Positions 1-7,766 of a DNA stretch of 64,000 bases are shown piece after piece. The DNA is taken from assembly GCF_003966975.1 (NCBI RefSeq), contig NZ_AP018437.1, positions 2,418,001 to 2,482,000 on the forward strand, read 5' to 3'. Position numbers and translations under genes: made by a program. Within the stretch, counting starts at the first letter, position 1. Each line of letters opens with the position of its first letter. This DNA is from Pelolinea submarina. Its GTDB lineage: Bacteria > Chloroflexota > Anaerolineae > Anaerolineales > Anaerolineaceae. The notes under the pieces were generated by a model. That model searched no databases, had not been told where the DNA came from, and saw only the letters and a list, made by a program, of their open reading frames with translations.

Positions 1-681
1 GAAGAGATCTATAAAGATGATCCCGAAGGCAAAAAGGAAGCTTACCTGCGCCATCAGAACTTTTTCAACACTCATGCAGTTCCTTTCGCTTTCATCGCTG
101 GCCTCGCTTACGCGCTGGAGAAACAGAATAAAGAAAACCCCGGTTTCGACTCTGAGATCATCAACAGCCTCAAGGTCAGCCTCATGGGCCCGACCGCTGG
201 CATGTTCGACTCACTGTTCTTCAACGGTTTGCGCATCATCGCTGCCGGTATCGGCATCGGCTTTGCCTCTCAGGGCAGTATCCTGGGCGCGCTTCTATTC
301 ATTCTGCTGTACGGCATCCCCCAGTCCATTGCCAAATATTATTTCCTGAATTGGGGTTTCACCTACGGCACCTCCTTCATCGACCAGATCTTCAGTTCCG
401 GGTTGATGAAAGCGCTGACGAAAGCCACCGCCATTCTGGGCTTAACCATGACCGGCGCGTTGACTGCTACAATGGTCAACGTTCCCTTGAATTGGACAGT
501 CGATATCAACGGCGCTCAGTTGGTTGTTCAGGATGTATTGAATTCCATTTTCCCCGGACTCCTGGGCATCGTGCTGGTATTCGTGCTTGTTAGATTGATT
601 AAAAAAGGCGTCCGGCCTACTGCTTTGATCGTCGGCATCCTGGCCTTAGGGTTGTTGGGTGCGCTGATCGGCATCTTCTAG
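1..681 (+). CDS. PTS mannose/fructose/sorbose family IID component (5' end missing)
   Basis: Membrane component of a mannose-class phosphotransferase permease, which moves a hexose or amino sugar across the membrane while EIIA/EIIB phosphorylate it. The frame is open from base 1, so the N-terminus lies upstream. The visible part has the family's conserved block: a His-Gln-Asn-Phe-Phe-Asn-Thr-His stretch, then LMGPTAGMFDSLFFN at about residues 61-75, followed by hydrophobic segments and a C-terminal membrane helix ending in GALIGIF. The stop is a TAG at 679-681, and a strong hairpin follows at once. The neighbours (ChbG-type deacetylase, NagA) suggest the sugar is an N-acetylated hexosamine or its oligomer. 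That substrate is inference; family membership is clear. Confidence 0.93.
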   Translation, partial: EEIYKDDPEGKKEAYLRHQNFFNTHAVPFAFIAGLAYALEKQNKENPGFDSEIINSLKVSLMGPTAGMFDSLFFNGLRIIAAGIGIGFASQGSILGALLFILLYGIPQSIAKYYFLNWGFTYGTSFIDQIFSSGLMKALTKATAILGLTMTGALTATMVNVPLNWTVDINGAQLVVQDVLNSIFPGLLGIVLVFVLVRLIKKGVRPTALIVGILALGLLGALIGIF

Positions 682-699
682 AATCGGATAATATAAAAG

Positions 700-734
700 A
701 AAAGGTTATGGATGAAATCATCCATAACCTTTTT
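700..734 (+). terminator. Rho-independent terminator overlapping the next start codon
   Basis: A perfect 14-bp stem (arms 700-713 and 720-733) encloses a 6-nt loop and ends in a run of five T. It lies 18 bases after the PTS IID stop. The ATG at 712 and its AAAGG ribosome site (701-705) are inside the left arm, so a transcript reading through would hide that start in the hairpin. Confidence 0.8.
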
Positions 735-1671
735 ACCTAAAACCATGAAAGAACTAATGATGCTATTCGGTGTAACGTTGGCTAAACGCTACACCAGAAC
801 GCAAAAAAGAATTTTCTATTCACAAGCCGAGCCTCTTTTTAAAGAGCTGGGCTTTTTGTTCGAATTTCAAAAATCCCGAAACAGATTATCACAAATCACG
901 AACATAATTATTGGCAACCTGGCAAAGGCGCAATACGTTGTTCTATGTCCCTACGACACACCCGCCAAATCCCTGCTGCCTTATCGATATTATCCATTTA
1001 ACTGGTCGGAAAACGCGCGCCAGGAAAATCGGGAGATTTTCTTACAAACCATTTTTTATATCGGTGTGTGCGCCCTGATTTATTTCGTCGCCGCTCAATT
1101 TTCCGTTCTGGCTATGTGGCAAAAAATTATCAGTATCGCTGTATTGAGTGCCCTGCTTATTTTTTCCTACAAGCTCATCATCGGTATAGCCAATCCGATC
1201 AATTTCAACCGCAATTCCGCCAGCCTGGCGTTATTATTCTCCCTGGCTCAGCACACGCGGCAGTCGAAGAAAGTAGCTTACGTTCTATTGGATAAAAATA
1301 CCGGCAACAACGCCGGTTTAAAATTGTTAGCGGAAAGTCAACGGGTCAAGGATCAAAAATTGATTTTTCTGGATTGTCTCGCAAACGGCAAAGAAACCGT
1401 CTGCGCACATGAACCCGCCTCAAGTACGGAAGCTCAAAAATTGATCGCCGCACTCCCTCAAATCAAGTTCATCGACCATCAATTTGAAGATAAAGACAGG
1501 ATGAAAGATACAAATCTACAGATCTTTCCCAATATGCTCCATCTGTGTGTTGGTGAAGTCGAGAATCGTAAATTCCTGGTCCGTAATACAAGATCAAAAA
1601 ATGATTTCAAAGTCGATATACCAAGGTTAGAGATACTCCGTGAGGGGTTAATAAAATACCTGGAAGGATAA
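712..1671 (+). CDS. M28-peptidase-like membrane protein lacking the metal site
   Basis: The fold pattern recalls M28 aminopeptidases: a strand VVLCPYDT (about residues 76-83) where a peptidase has a His-x-Asp metal motif, then NRNSASLALLFSLAQ (about 165-180) where the family has an Asn-Asp-Asn-Ala-Ser-Gly motif. The metal-binding His and Asp are replaced (Pro-Tyr-Asp; Arg), so zinc hydrolysis is unlikely. Two membrane helices (about 118-165) are inserted between these blocks. Two starts are possible. ATG 712 has a well-spaced AAAGG but sits inside the terminator hairpin. ATG 745, in the same frame, lies after the hairpin but has no clear ribosome site. The gene ends 4 bases before the ChbG-like gene, so the two are co-transcribed. 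Its role is unknown; a regulatory or binding function tied to the PTS is a guess. Confidence 0.7.
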   Translation: MKSSITFLPKTMKELMMLFGVTLAKRYTRTQKRIFYSQAEPLFKELGFLFEFQKSRNRLSQITNIIIGNLAKAQYVVLCPYDTPAKSLLPYRYYPFNWSENARQENREIFLQTIFYIGVCALIYFVAAQFSVLAMWQKIISIAVLSALLIFSYKLIIGIANPINFNRNSASLALLFSLAQHTRQSKKVAYVLLDKNTGNNAGLKLLAESQRVKDQKLIFLDCLANGKETVCAHEPASSTEAQKLIAALPQIKFIDHQFEDKDRMKDTNLQIFPNMLHLCVGEVENRKFLVRNTRSKNDFKVDIPRLEILREGLIKYLEG

Positions 1672-1675
1672 ACCA

Positions 1676-2485
1676 ATGAAACTACTATTTCAATCAGACG
1701 ATTATGGCATCACCGAAGCGGTGACTTGTGGAATACTCAAAGGTATTCGAGAGGGGTTGATCCGCAACACGGGTTTGTTTGTCAATATGCCCAGTTCAAA
1801 GTTTGCCGCCGAACAGATCAAGCATTATCCCCAATGTAGTTTCGGCATTGATATTAACCTGGTGGCCGGTAAACCTGTTTCCCCCATCGACCAGATTCCC
1901 AACCTGGTAAAGCCCTCCGGTGAATTCTATACTTCCGGGGAAATTCGCGCTAAGACAAACTCAAAACCCCATACCGATCTATCCGGTTCCCTGATTGAGG
2001 ATATGGGAGAAGATCCTTATCCTCTGGATGAGACTTTGATCGAAGTGGAAAACCAGGTTCTCCGGTATATCGAGCTGGTTGGGGAAAAACCCAAATATAT
2101 CCATCCCCATTCCTTAATGACGGCCAACACCGCCAAAGCTTTGGAAATGATGGCAGAGAAATACGAGCTGCCCTACTCCATTAACTTTTTCAAGCAACAT
2201 GCTTTTCATTTCATCACCAACAATTGGAATCCGAAACCCTTCCCCGTGGAGCAGCAGATCCAAACCGATGTCGAAGGCAATGTCATGAACGTCATTTCTG
2301 AAGTATTCGATCACGAATACTCGTTATTGGGCTGCCATGCCGGTTTTGTGGATGAAGACCTTTTCCAGTGCTCAACCTATACCTTGATCCGGGTCAAGGA
2401 CCTGCAAATGGCCTGCTCACCCAGACTCAAGGACTTCATTGAAAGCAACCACGTTGAACTGGTCAATTACGATAGTTTTAATTAG
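1676..2485 (+). CDS. ChbG/YdjC family carbohydrate deacetylase
   Basis: Metal-dependent deacetylase that removes an N-acetyl group from a chito-oligosaccharide or similar amino-sugar oligomer. The N-terminal strand carries the Asp-Asp-Tyr-Gly metal motif (residues 8-11), with further metal and catalytic histidines in IHPHS (about residue 141) and in GCHAGFVD (about 219). The length of 269 residues is normal for the family. A GGAAGGA ribosome site ends 5 bases before the ATG. It is the second gene of a tight pair and lies upstream of nagA, which fits a pathway that trims and deacetylates imported amino sugars before glycolysis. The family also includes enzymes on other acetylated sugars, so the exact substrate is open. 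Confidence 0.88.
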   Translation: MKLLFQSDDYGITEAVTCGILKGIREGLIRNTGLFVNMPSSKFAAEQIKHYPQCSFGIDINLVAGKPVSPIDQIPNLVKPSGEFYTSGEIRAKTNSKPHTDLSGSLIEDMGEDPYPLDETLIEVENQVLRYIELVGEKPKYIHPHSLMTANTAKALEMMAEKYELPYSINFFKQHAFHFITNNWNPKPFPVEQQIQTDVEGNVMNVISEVFDHEYSLLGCHAGFVDEDLFQCSTYTLIRVKDLQMACSPRLKDFIESNHVELVNYDSFN

Positions 2486-2516
2486 TAGGGTAAGGTGACC
2501 GGGAAATAAGCAGCCA

Positions 2517-2531
2517 ACCGGTATCACCGGT
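2517..2531. promoter_or_regulatory. Paired ACCGGT palindromes, possible operator
   Basis: Two copies of the self-complementary hexamer ACCGGT are separated by ATC, forming a 15-bp symmetrical site between the ChbG-like stop and the following terminator. It could be an operator, but no regulator is encoded nearby and chance cannot be excluded. Confidence 0.2.
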
Positions 2532-2567
2532 AAATAGGCTTGCGCTTTCTACCAGGGTTAGCGTAGG

Positions 2568-2613
2568 AAACAATGGTGGAATCAGAACATCCTGCTTCCG
2601 CCATTGTTTTTAC
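2568..2613 (+). terminator. Terminator after the deacetylase gene
   Basis: The arms 2568-2581 and 2596-2609 pair over 14 positions with one G.T wobble, and a short T run follows. It closes the PTS/deacetylase transcript. A TTG codon at 2604 that opens the next reading frame lies inside this hairpin and is therefore not the likely start of the MFS gene. Confidence 0.75.
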
Positions 2614-2675
2614 CGAAATTTGACCCTTACACCCATATTTTTCACGACCCTATTTATAGAATTGAGAATTCAAGG

Positions 2676-3926
2676 ATGCAATTTGAACAACCATTAGAGG
2701 TACAAGCCAGCGCAAATAAGGACAAGATCTTTACAGCTGAATTTACCAATATTGTCGTCGCCGATTTAATGATCCGCATTTGTTCTTACATGCAGGCGGC
2801 GCTCCTGCCGCTTTACATTCTGGAACAGGGTTATTCGCCCGCTCTCGCCGGTCTGACGACCTCGGTATTTATGCTGATGGCCATCCTTTCCCGCCCAGCT
2901 TCCGGCAACATGGTGGATACGCGCGGAAGATACCTGGTCATGATGATCGGGTCGTTAGCCTACTGTCTGGCAACCGGATTTTATCTATTCGCCATACCCA
3001 TCAGCCTGCTGCTCGCAATCCGCGCTGTGCAGGGTTTTGGATTCGCCTTTAACGGCACGGCCCTCATGACGATGGCTACTGACATCATTCCCGAGCAAAA
3101 ACTGTCGGAAGGCATCGGTTACCTGGGCTTGACCCAAACCATTGCGCAGGCATTCGCGCTCGCTTTTGCGCTGATGCTCAGCAGCGCGTACGGTTACGCC
3201 TTCTCATTAAAACTGGTATTCGCGGTGACTGTTTTTAACCTGTTGACCTGTTTTCCATTGAAAGCCATCGACAAACGCTTGTTGGGTGCTGCCGCTAAAA
3301 ACGATGATAAGGCAGCCAACCATAATGAACCGATCCAAAAACAATCTGGTCCAAAACTTCGGATTATCGACAAGGACGCCTGGAAACCTTCACTGATCAT
3401 GGTATTCGTTGTTTTTGCCGCCAGCGGTGTCGGCACCTTCCTGCTGGCGTTTGCCGTCCAGCGCGGCATTAATAGACCGGGTATGTTTTTCACCGCCTCG
3501 GCTCTATCCGTCGCGGCCGCTCGGCTCACTGTCGGAAAAATCCACAATCGTTTCGGTTCAGCCGTGGTGCTGGTTCCAGGATTCATTCTGGTCATTGTCA
3601 GTCTCTTGCTGATCTTTTCAGTGGCGAATTTAATGATGTTGATAATAGCGGGAATATGCTACGGATTGGGCATCGGTGTTATGGTGCCAGAGGTTAATAC
3701 CCTGGCCATTCTGGCTGCGGAAAAAGAGAACCGCGGTCTGGCCAATTCAACCGTGTTCATGGCCATGGACCTGGGTATGGCGCTCGGGGCTATCTCGCTG
3801 GGCATATTTGCGGATTATAACGGTTTTGCCAGCATATTCTTGATATGCGCAGGCGTTGTATTCGCTACCCTGATCGCGTACCTGTTTTTGCTAAAGATCG
3901 GTTTTTACGGTGAAGGCGCCATTTAG
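2676..3926 (+). CDS. MFS transporter
   Basis: Major facilitator superfamily permease with twelve predicted membrane helices in two halves. The halves are joined by a charged cytoplasmic loop (about residues 210-250, rich in Lys, Asp and Asn). The first half carries the usual loop between helices 2 and 3 (PASGNMVDTRGRYLV). I chose ATG 2676 because the upstream TTG at 2604 lies within a terminator hairpin and the first helix starts about 27 residues after this ATG. The chosen start has only a poor, very close AAGG. The gene stands between two amino-sugar genes and ends 67 bases before nagA, so it may move amino sugars or an efflux product. The sequence does not name the substrate. Confidence 0.85.
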   Translation: MQFEQPLEVQASANKDKIFTAEFTNIVVADLMIRICSYMQAALLPLYILEQGYSPALAGLTTSVFMLMAILSRPASGNMVDTRGRYLVMMIGSLAYCLATGFYLFAIPISLLLAIRAVQGFGFAFNGTALMTMATDIIPEQKLSEGIGYLGLTQTIAQAFALAFALMLSSAYGYAFSLKLVFAVTVFNLLTCFPLKAIDKRLLGAAAKNDDKAANHNEPIQKQSGPKLRIIDKDAWKPSLIMVFVVFAASGVGTFLLAFAVQRGINRPGMFFTASALSVAAARLTVGKIHNRFGSAVVLVPGFILVIVSLLLIFSVANLMMLIIAGICYGLGIGVMVPEVNTLAILAAEKENRGLANSTVFMAMDLGMALGAISLGIFADYNGFASIFLICAGVVFATLIAYLFLLKIGFYGEGAI

Positions 3927-3993
3927 CATACAACTTTTTCATTTGACCACCATATCTGCAAGATAAAATACTTACAAAGAAAGAAGTGAACCC

Positions 3994-5178
3994 ATGATAA
4001 TTCGATCAGACAAAATTTATTTTGAAGATGGCATCCGGGACGGCTACCTGGTAATAGAGAACGGGCGTATTAGTGAATTCCGTGAATCTCCTGAATCCAT
4101 TGCGGATTCCATAGACTATAGCGGCTATCGTGTGATCCCCGGCCTCATCGACACTCACATTCATGGCACGCACGGTTATGGTTTGATGGCCGCTGCGGAA
4201 TCCGACCCCAAAGCCGCCGTGCGCGGTTTCCTGAAAGGCTGCGCGGCCACCGGGCTGACCGGTGTCTTTCCCACCCCTATGCCGGCAATGTGCGCGCACA
4301 TTGCCAAAGTTGCTGCGGAACAGCCCAACGGCGCCCGTATTCTGGGCATCCATTCAGAAGGACCTTACCTGAACCGTGTCGGCGAGAACGGCGTAAAAAC
4401 CGAAACACCCGTTGTCGACATGGACCTGATCAAGCAGATCTGCCGGGACTGCGCCGGATATCTCAAACTGATGGCCATTGCCCCCGAAGTTGAAGGCAGC
4501 CAGCAGGCCATCGATTATCTACGCGAACGCGGTGTGGTCATGTCCTTCGCGCACAGCAACTGCAATTATGAAGAGGCCATGCTGGCTTTCGAAAATGGCC
4601 TGAGCGTTTCAACGCATACAGCCAACGTGATGAGCGGCATTCACCACCGCAATATGGGCGGTTTGGGCGCCTGCCTGCTGAATCCGAATGTGTATAACGA
4701 GGTGATCTGCGACGGGATGCATATAGCGCCGGTCATGCTTGAATTGATGTTCCGCCTCAAACCTGCCGACCACTGGTTCATGATCTCTGATGCTTCCGAA
4801 GCGGCCGGCGCGCCGCAAGGCCAATACCGTTTTATGGATTTCAAGGTCATTGTGGACGATCAGGGTTTCTGCAAGACCGATACCGGCCGGCTGATGGGCT
4901 CCACCAAATCGGTGCTCCACGGTATCTCCGTCCTGGCCAACCAACTGCGCATGCCCCTTGAACAGATCCTCCCCATGGCCTCCCTGAACGCCGCCAAATT
5001 CTATGGCTTCGGCGACCGTAAAGGTTCCATCGCTTTGGGTAAGGACGCGGACCTGGTTGTCATTGATGAGGCATACCAGGCCGTGGCCACTTACATGGAG
5101 GGCCGCAAAGTCTTCGATGTTCACAAGGATAAAGACTTCTTTAATCAGGATTTTGTCGAAAAATACAGAGTGGCCTGA
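3994..5178 (+). CDS. nagA: N-acetylglucosamine-6-phosphate deacetylase
   Basis: Amidohydrolase-superfamily enzyme that removes acetate from N-acetylglucosamine-6-phosphate in the cytoplasm, the first committed step of amino-sugar catabolism. Visible motifs: the metal-binding DTHIHG near residue 52, HSEGPYL with the metal-ligand Glu (about 124), SFAHSNC (about 190), the substrate-binding DGMHIAP (about 247) and the catalytic Asp in ISDASEA (about 269). At 394 residues it has the family's length. A purine-rich AAAGAAAGAAG lies just upstream of the ATG. An N-acetylgalactosamine-6-phosphate enzyme (AgaA type) looks similar and would fit a mannose-class PTS equally well, so the sugar isomer is not settled. 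A strong terminator follows. Confidence 0.9.
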   Translation: MIIRSDKIYFEDGIRDGYLVIENGRISEFRESPESIADSIDYSGYRVIPGLIDTHIHGTHGYGLMAAAESDPKAAVRGFLKGCAATGLTGVFPTPMPAMCAHIAKVAAEQPNGARILGIHSEGPYLNRVGENGVKTETPVVDMDLIKQICRDCAGYLKLMAIAPEVEGSQQAIDYLRERGVVMSFAHSNCNYEEAMLAFENGLSVSTHTANVMSGIHHRNMGGLGACLLNPNVYNEVICDGMHIAPVMLELMFRLKPADHWFMISDASEAAGAPQGQYRFMDFKVIVDDQGFCKTDTGRLMGSTKSVLHGISVLANQLRMPLEQILPMASLNAAKFYGFGDRKGSIALGKDADLVVIDEAYQAVATYMEGRKVFDVHKDKDFFNQDFVEKYRVA

Positions 5179-5213
5179 TACTCTCCTTTTAAAGACCCAC
5201 CTCCTTGTTAGAA

Positions 5214-5247
5214 GACCACCAATCCTTTCTGGATTGGTGGTCATTTT
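5214..5247 (+). terminator. Terminator after nagA
   Basis: A perfect 12-bp stem (5214-5225 with 5231-5242), a 5-nt loop and then ATTTTT, 35 bases after the nagA stop. It ends the amino-sugar region. Confidence 0.9.
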
Positions 5248-5392
5248 TAATGGGGGGTGTTCACCTGATCTACTCTGTGAAGAGCATAATCACAGCACGT
5301 ATTTATTTTACGCCTCCTCCAATGTTTCTCTAATATATTTACCGAATAGAAAAGAAGATAATTAAGTTACCACGATAATGAAAAGAGGATAA

Positions 5393-5863
5393 ATGAAAAT
5401 GACCAATAGCAATGAACCAAAACCGGTACCTTTCCACACCACCATCCTGCAAACCGGCAAGAATACCACTGGCATCCAGGTGCCTGAGGAAGTTCTGCAG
5501 CAGTTGGGCGGCGGAAAACGCCCGTTGGTGCGCGTGACGCTCAAAGACTACTCCTACCGCAGTGCCGTAGCCGTCATGGATGGAAAATACATGGTCTCCC
5601 TGAGCGCGGAGAAACGCCAGAACGCCGGTGTGCAGGGCGGCGAATCACTGGATGTGACCTTGGCGCTCGACATCGAACCGCGCACGGTGGAACTGCCCGC
5701 TGACCTCGAAACCGCCCTTAAGCAAGCAAACGTAATAGCAGCTTTCGAAAAATCCGCCCCTTCCATGCAGAAGGAATACGTGCGCCAGGTGACGGAGGCC
5801 AAAGCTCGGGAGACACGCGAGCGTCGAATAAAGAAAATTGTCGAGAAATTACTCGAAAGGTGA
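5393..5863 (+). CDS. DUF1905 / YdeI-family protein
   Basis: Small cytoplasmic protein of 156 residues. The N-terminal part (about 8-95) matches the DUF1905 beta-barrel pattern, including GIQVPEEVLQQLGGGKRPLVRV. The C-terminal part (about 100-156) matches the YdeI/OmpD-associated helical segment with FEKSAPSMQKEYVRQV and a basic tail of Arg/Lys/Glu. Members of this family are widespread stress-related or accessory proteins of unclear biochemistry, and some are called bacteriocin-protection proteins. A GAGGA ribosome site lies close to the ATG. The gene is a single unit flanked by terminators. Confidence 0.85.
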   Translation: MKMTNSNEPKPVPFHTTILQTGKNTTGIQVPEEVLQQLGGGKRPLVRVTLKDYSYRSAVAVMDGKYMVSLSAEKRQNAGVQGGESLDVTLALDIEPRTVELPADLETALKQANVIAAFEKSAPSMQKEYVRQVTEAKARETRERRIKKIVEKLLER

Positions 5864-5878
5864 CCTGTTTTTAAACAA

Positions 5879-5908
5879 AAAACTCACAGAAAAAGATCTG
5901 TGAGTTTT
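5879..5908. terminator. Bidirectional terminator
   Basis: A perfect 12-bp stem (5879-5890 with 5897-5908) with A-rich and T-rich outer flanks on opposite sides. It lies between two convergent genes and can end both transcripts. Confidence 0.85.
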
Positions 5909-5931
5909 CGTATGGATAAATGATTTCCGGA

Positions 5932-6801
5932 TCAGTTTTCTTGTTTTCCCGATTCTCTTTCACAAATTAGCTCCGGCCGGAACTCTTTGACCGGTCCCTG
6001 GTATGCCGGTTTCTTTTCCAAACGCTCGTTACTCGCGCCCCAATAATGGATGGCATGCGTCGGGCAGAAATTGAAACAGCGCATGCAGTACACGCAAGCC
6101 TCGCCGTGCTGTGCCCCGCCTTCCACCATGCTGATATTCTCAACCGGGCAAATGCGCGTGCAGCGCCCGCACTTTTCGCCCAGGCAGCTCTCATCCACCG
6201 ACCAAAGGGTGCGTCCCGGGTCGTGCATCAGGCGGAAAGGCCCGCGCTGGATCCAGGCGGAAGCCCGGCTGATCAGGTCGTTATGCTGGCGGTAACGGAT
6301 TTCTCCGGCAATCCTGGCGGCTAATTCCAGGACATCCTTTTTGCGCTTTTCCAGTGTTCCCGCCCATTTCTCCGGTTCCGAAACGTACGGAAACATTAAA
6401 GCGAATTTCGGCAAACAAATATTGTTGGGCATGTTGAACTCCTGCGACCATTTCAGATCCAGGCCTTTTTCTCTGTAAACCTCTTCGAGGAAATTACAGC
6501 CTGTTCCGGACCACAGCCCTTGTGTAACGTAGCCCAAGGTGGGCTTCTTTTCCTTCAGGATAGGCAGCTCTTTCAGCCAATCTGTGAAAATCCGCGGGGC
6601 GTCCGAACCATAGATGGGAAAACCCAAACCCACGCCCGCCGCCTGCTCTATCAACGCGGCTGCTTGCTGCGGAGTAGTTTGCTCAATGGAATAGGCCTTT
6701 ACGTCTAAACCCTGTTCTTGCAGTGCTTCTGTAATTTGCTGGCTGATCCACCACGTGTTGCCTGTGCCGGAGAAAAAGAAAATCGGGAATGAACCGTTCA
6801 C
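5932..6801 (-). CDS. EFR1-type flavodoxin/ferredoxin fusion
   Basis: Predicted cytoplasmic electron-transfer protein. The N-terminal flavodoxin-like half opens with FFFSGTGNTWWI, a typical FMN phosphate loop. The C-terminal half holds two 4Fe-4S clusters: CGRCTRICP with an upstream Cys, and CVYCMRCFNFCP. This arrangement defines the EFR1 family. I prefer the GTG at 6801 because GGAAGG lies about 10 bases upstream of it and the flavodoxin strand starts four residues later. A TTG at 6825 would add eight residues but has no ribosome site. It is monocistronic, with its end at the bidirectional terminator. The redox partner is not evident from the neighbours. Confidence 0.88.
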   Translation of the reverse strand: MNGSFPIFFFSGTGNTWWISQQITEALQEQGLDVKAYSIEQTTPQQAAALIEQAAGVGLGFPIYGSDAPRIFTDWLKELPILKEKKPTLGYVTQGLWSGTGCNFLEEVYREKGLDLKWSQEFNMPNNICLPKFALMFPYVSEPEKWAGTLEKRKKDVLELAARIAGEIRYRQHNDLISRASAWIQRGPFRLMHDPGRTLWSVDESCLGEKCGRCTRICPVENISMVEGGAQHGEACVYCMRCFNFCPTHAIHYWGASNERLEKKPAYQGPVKEFRPELICERESGKQEN

Positions 6802-7000
6802 GTTGTTGTTACCTTCCTTGTTCAAGATTTATTCTTTGGTTTCCGCATATAGAAGATCGATTTTTTATTTTACACCTAATCCAAAGAAGAATAATTATTC
6901 AAAACCTGCCTGGCTTTTATGTAATGTTTTAGGGGCATTTTAAAATCGATTCTCGTTATTCAACCAAAGTAAAAAGTATATTAATACGGTAGAAAAAAGA

Positions 7001-7028
7001 TGTGGCAAATATGGAATAAGCTTATAAT
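7001..7028 (+). promoter_or_regulatory. Possible promoter of the PAQR-family gene
   Basis: A perfect TATAAT at 7023-7028 lies 50 bases before the start codon. The -35 region is weak: TGTGGC at 7001-7006 with 16-bp spacing. The call rests mainly on the -10 element. Confidence 0.35.
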
Positions 7029-7077
7029 GAACCGGGGCTAAGCTGTAATCAATATTAAATATTTTCCAGGAGAACTC

Positions 7078-7728
7078 ATGGCTTATAAATCCGACAAGAA
7101 CGCGCCCGGCACAACTCTCAGCCAGATTTTGGCGAACAGCATCACCCATGGCATCGGTGTAGCGTTGAGCATCGCAGGGCTGGTCGTCCTCATTGTCCGC
7201 GCAGTGGACGAGGGCAGCGGCTGGCGTCTGGCCAGTTACCTGGTCTTCGGCATTTCGCTGATCGTTCTCTACCTGGCTTCTACCATTTACCACTCATTCG
7301 CCAACCACCCCATCAAAGTTATCCTGCAGCGCATCGATCACTCCGCCATCCTGGTCTTGATCGCCGGCACTTACACCCCCTTTCTACTCACTCAAATGCG
7401 TAACGGGTTGGGCTGGACGGTTTTCGGTATCGTATGGGGAGCGGCGCTGCTGGTTTTCATCCTTAAGCTGGCGCTTAAATTCAAATTTGAGAAACCACCG
7501 GTTTGGCTTTATTTGCTGCTCGGTTGGATGGGTGCTTTCGTTTTCCTGAACACCTTTCGCAAAATGGGATCGCTGTCCATCTGGTTCCTGCTGCTTGGCG
7601 GCGTCATGTACAGCGTTGGAGTAATCTTCTACCGCTGGAAGAGCATGCCCTTTGCCCATGCCATCTGGCACGTCTTCGTCATTCTGGGCAGCACCTTCCA
7701 CTACTTCTCGGTCCTTTATCTGACTTAA
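7078..7728 (+). CDS. PAQR/hemolysin III family membrane protein
   Basis: Seven-helix integral membrane protein of the hemolysin III (YqfA/TrhA) branch of the PAQR superfamily. Seen in the sequence: the family's first-helix motif NSITHGIGVALSIAG, the LYLASTIYHSF motif with its conserved His, IDHSAI with Asp-His, and the C-terminal HAIWHVFVILGSTFHYF, whose histidines complete the zinc site. Bacterial members affect membrane fluidity and energy metabolism; haemolysis is only reported for a few and should not be assumed. The length of 216 residues is standard. CAGGAGAA ends 4 bases before the ATG. It has its own promoter candidate and terminator. Confidence 0.93.
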   Translation: MAYKSDKNAPGTTLSQILANSITHGIGVALSIAGLVVLIVRAVDEGSGWRLASYLVFGISLIVLYLASTIYHSFANHPIKVILQRIDHSAILVLIAGTYTPFLLTQMRNGLGWTVFGIVWGAALLVFILKLALKFKFEKPPVWLYLLLGWMGAFVFLNTFRKMGSLSIWFLLLGGVMYSVGVIFYRWKSMPFAHAIWHVFVILGSTFHYFSVLYLT

Positions 7729-7731
7729 ACA

Positions 7732-7762
7732 AAAAAGCGCCTGATGATCAGGCGCTTTTTCT
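7732..7762. terminator. Bidirectional terminator between convergent genes
   Basis: A perfect 13-bp stem (7732-7744 with 7748-7760), GC-rich at the core, with an A tract on one side and a T tract on the other. It serves both the PAQR gene (+) and the anti-sigma gene (-), whose stop is 5 bases away. Confidence 0.9.
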
Positions 7763-7766
7763 TTCA

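Noticed and set aside
2604..2675. N-terminal extension of the MFS gene from a TTG
   Set aside because: The TTG is inside a terminator hairpin and has no ribosome site.
4609..5244. 211-codon minus-strand frame opposite nagA
   Set aside because: Shadow of nagA; its start lies beyond a terminator hairpin and the product has no known features.
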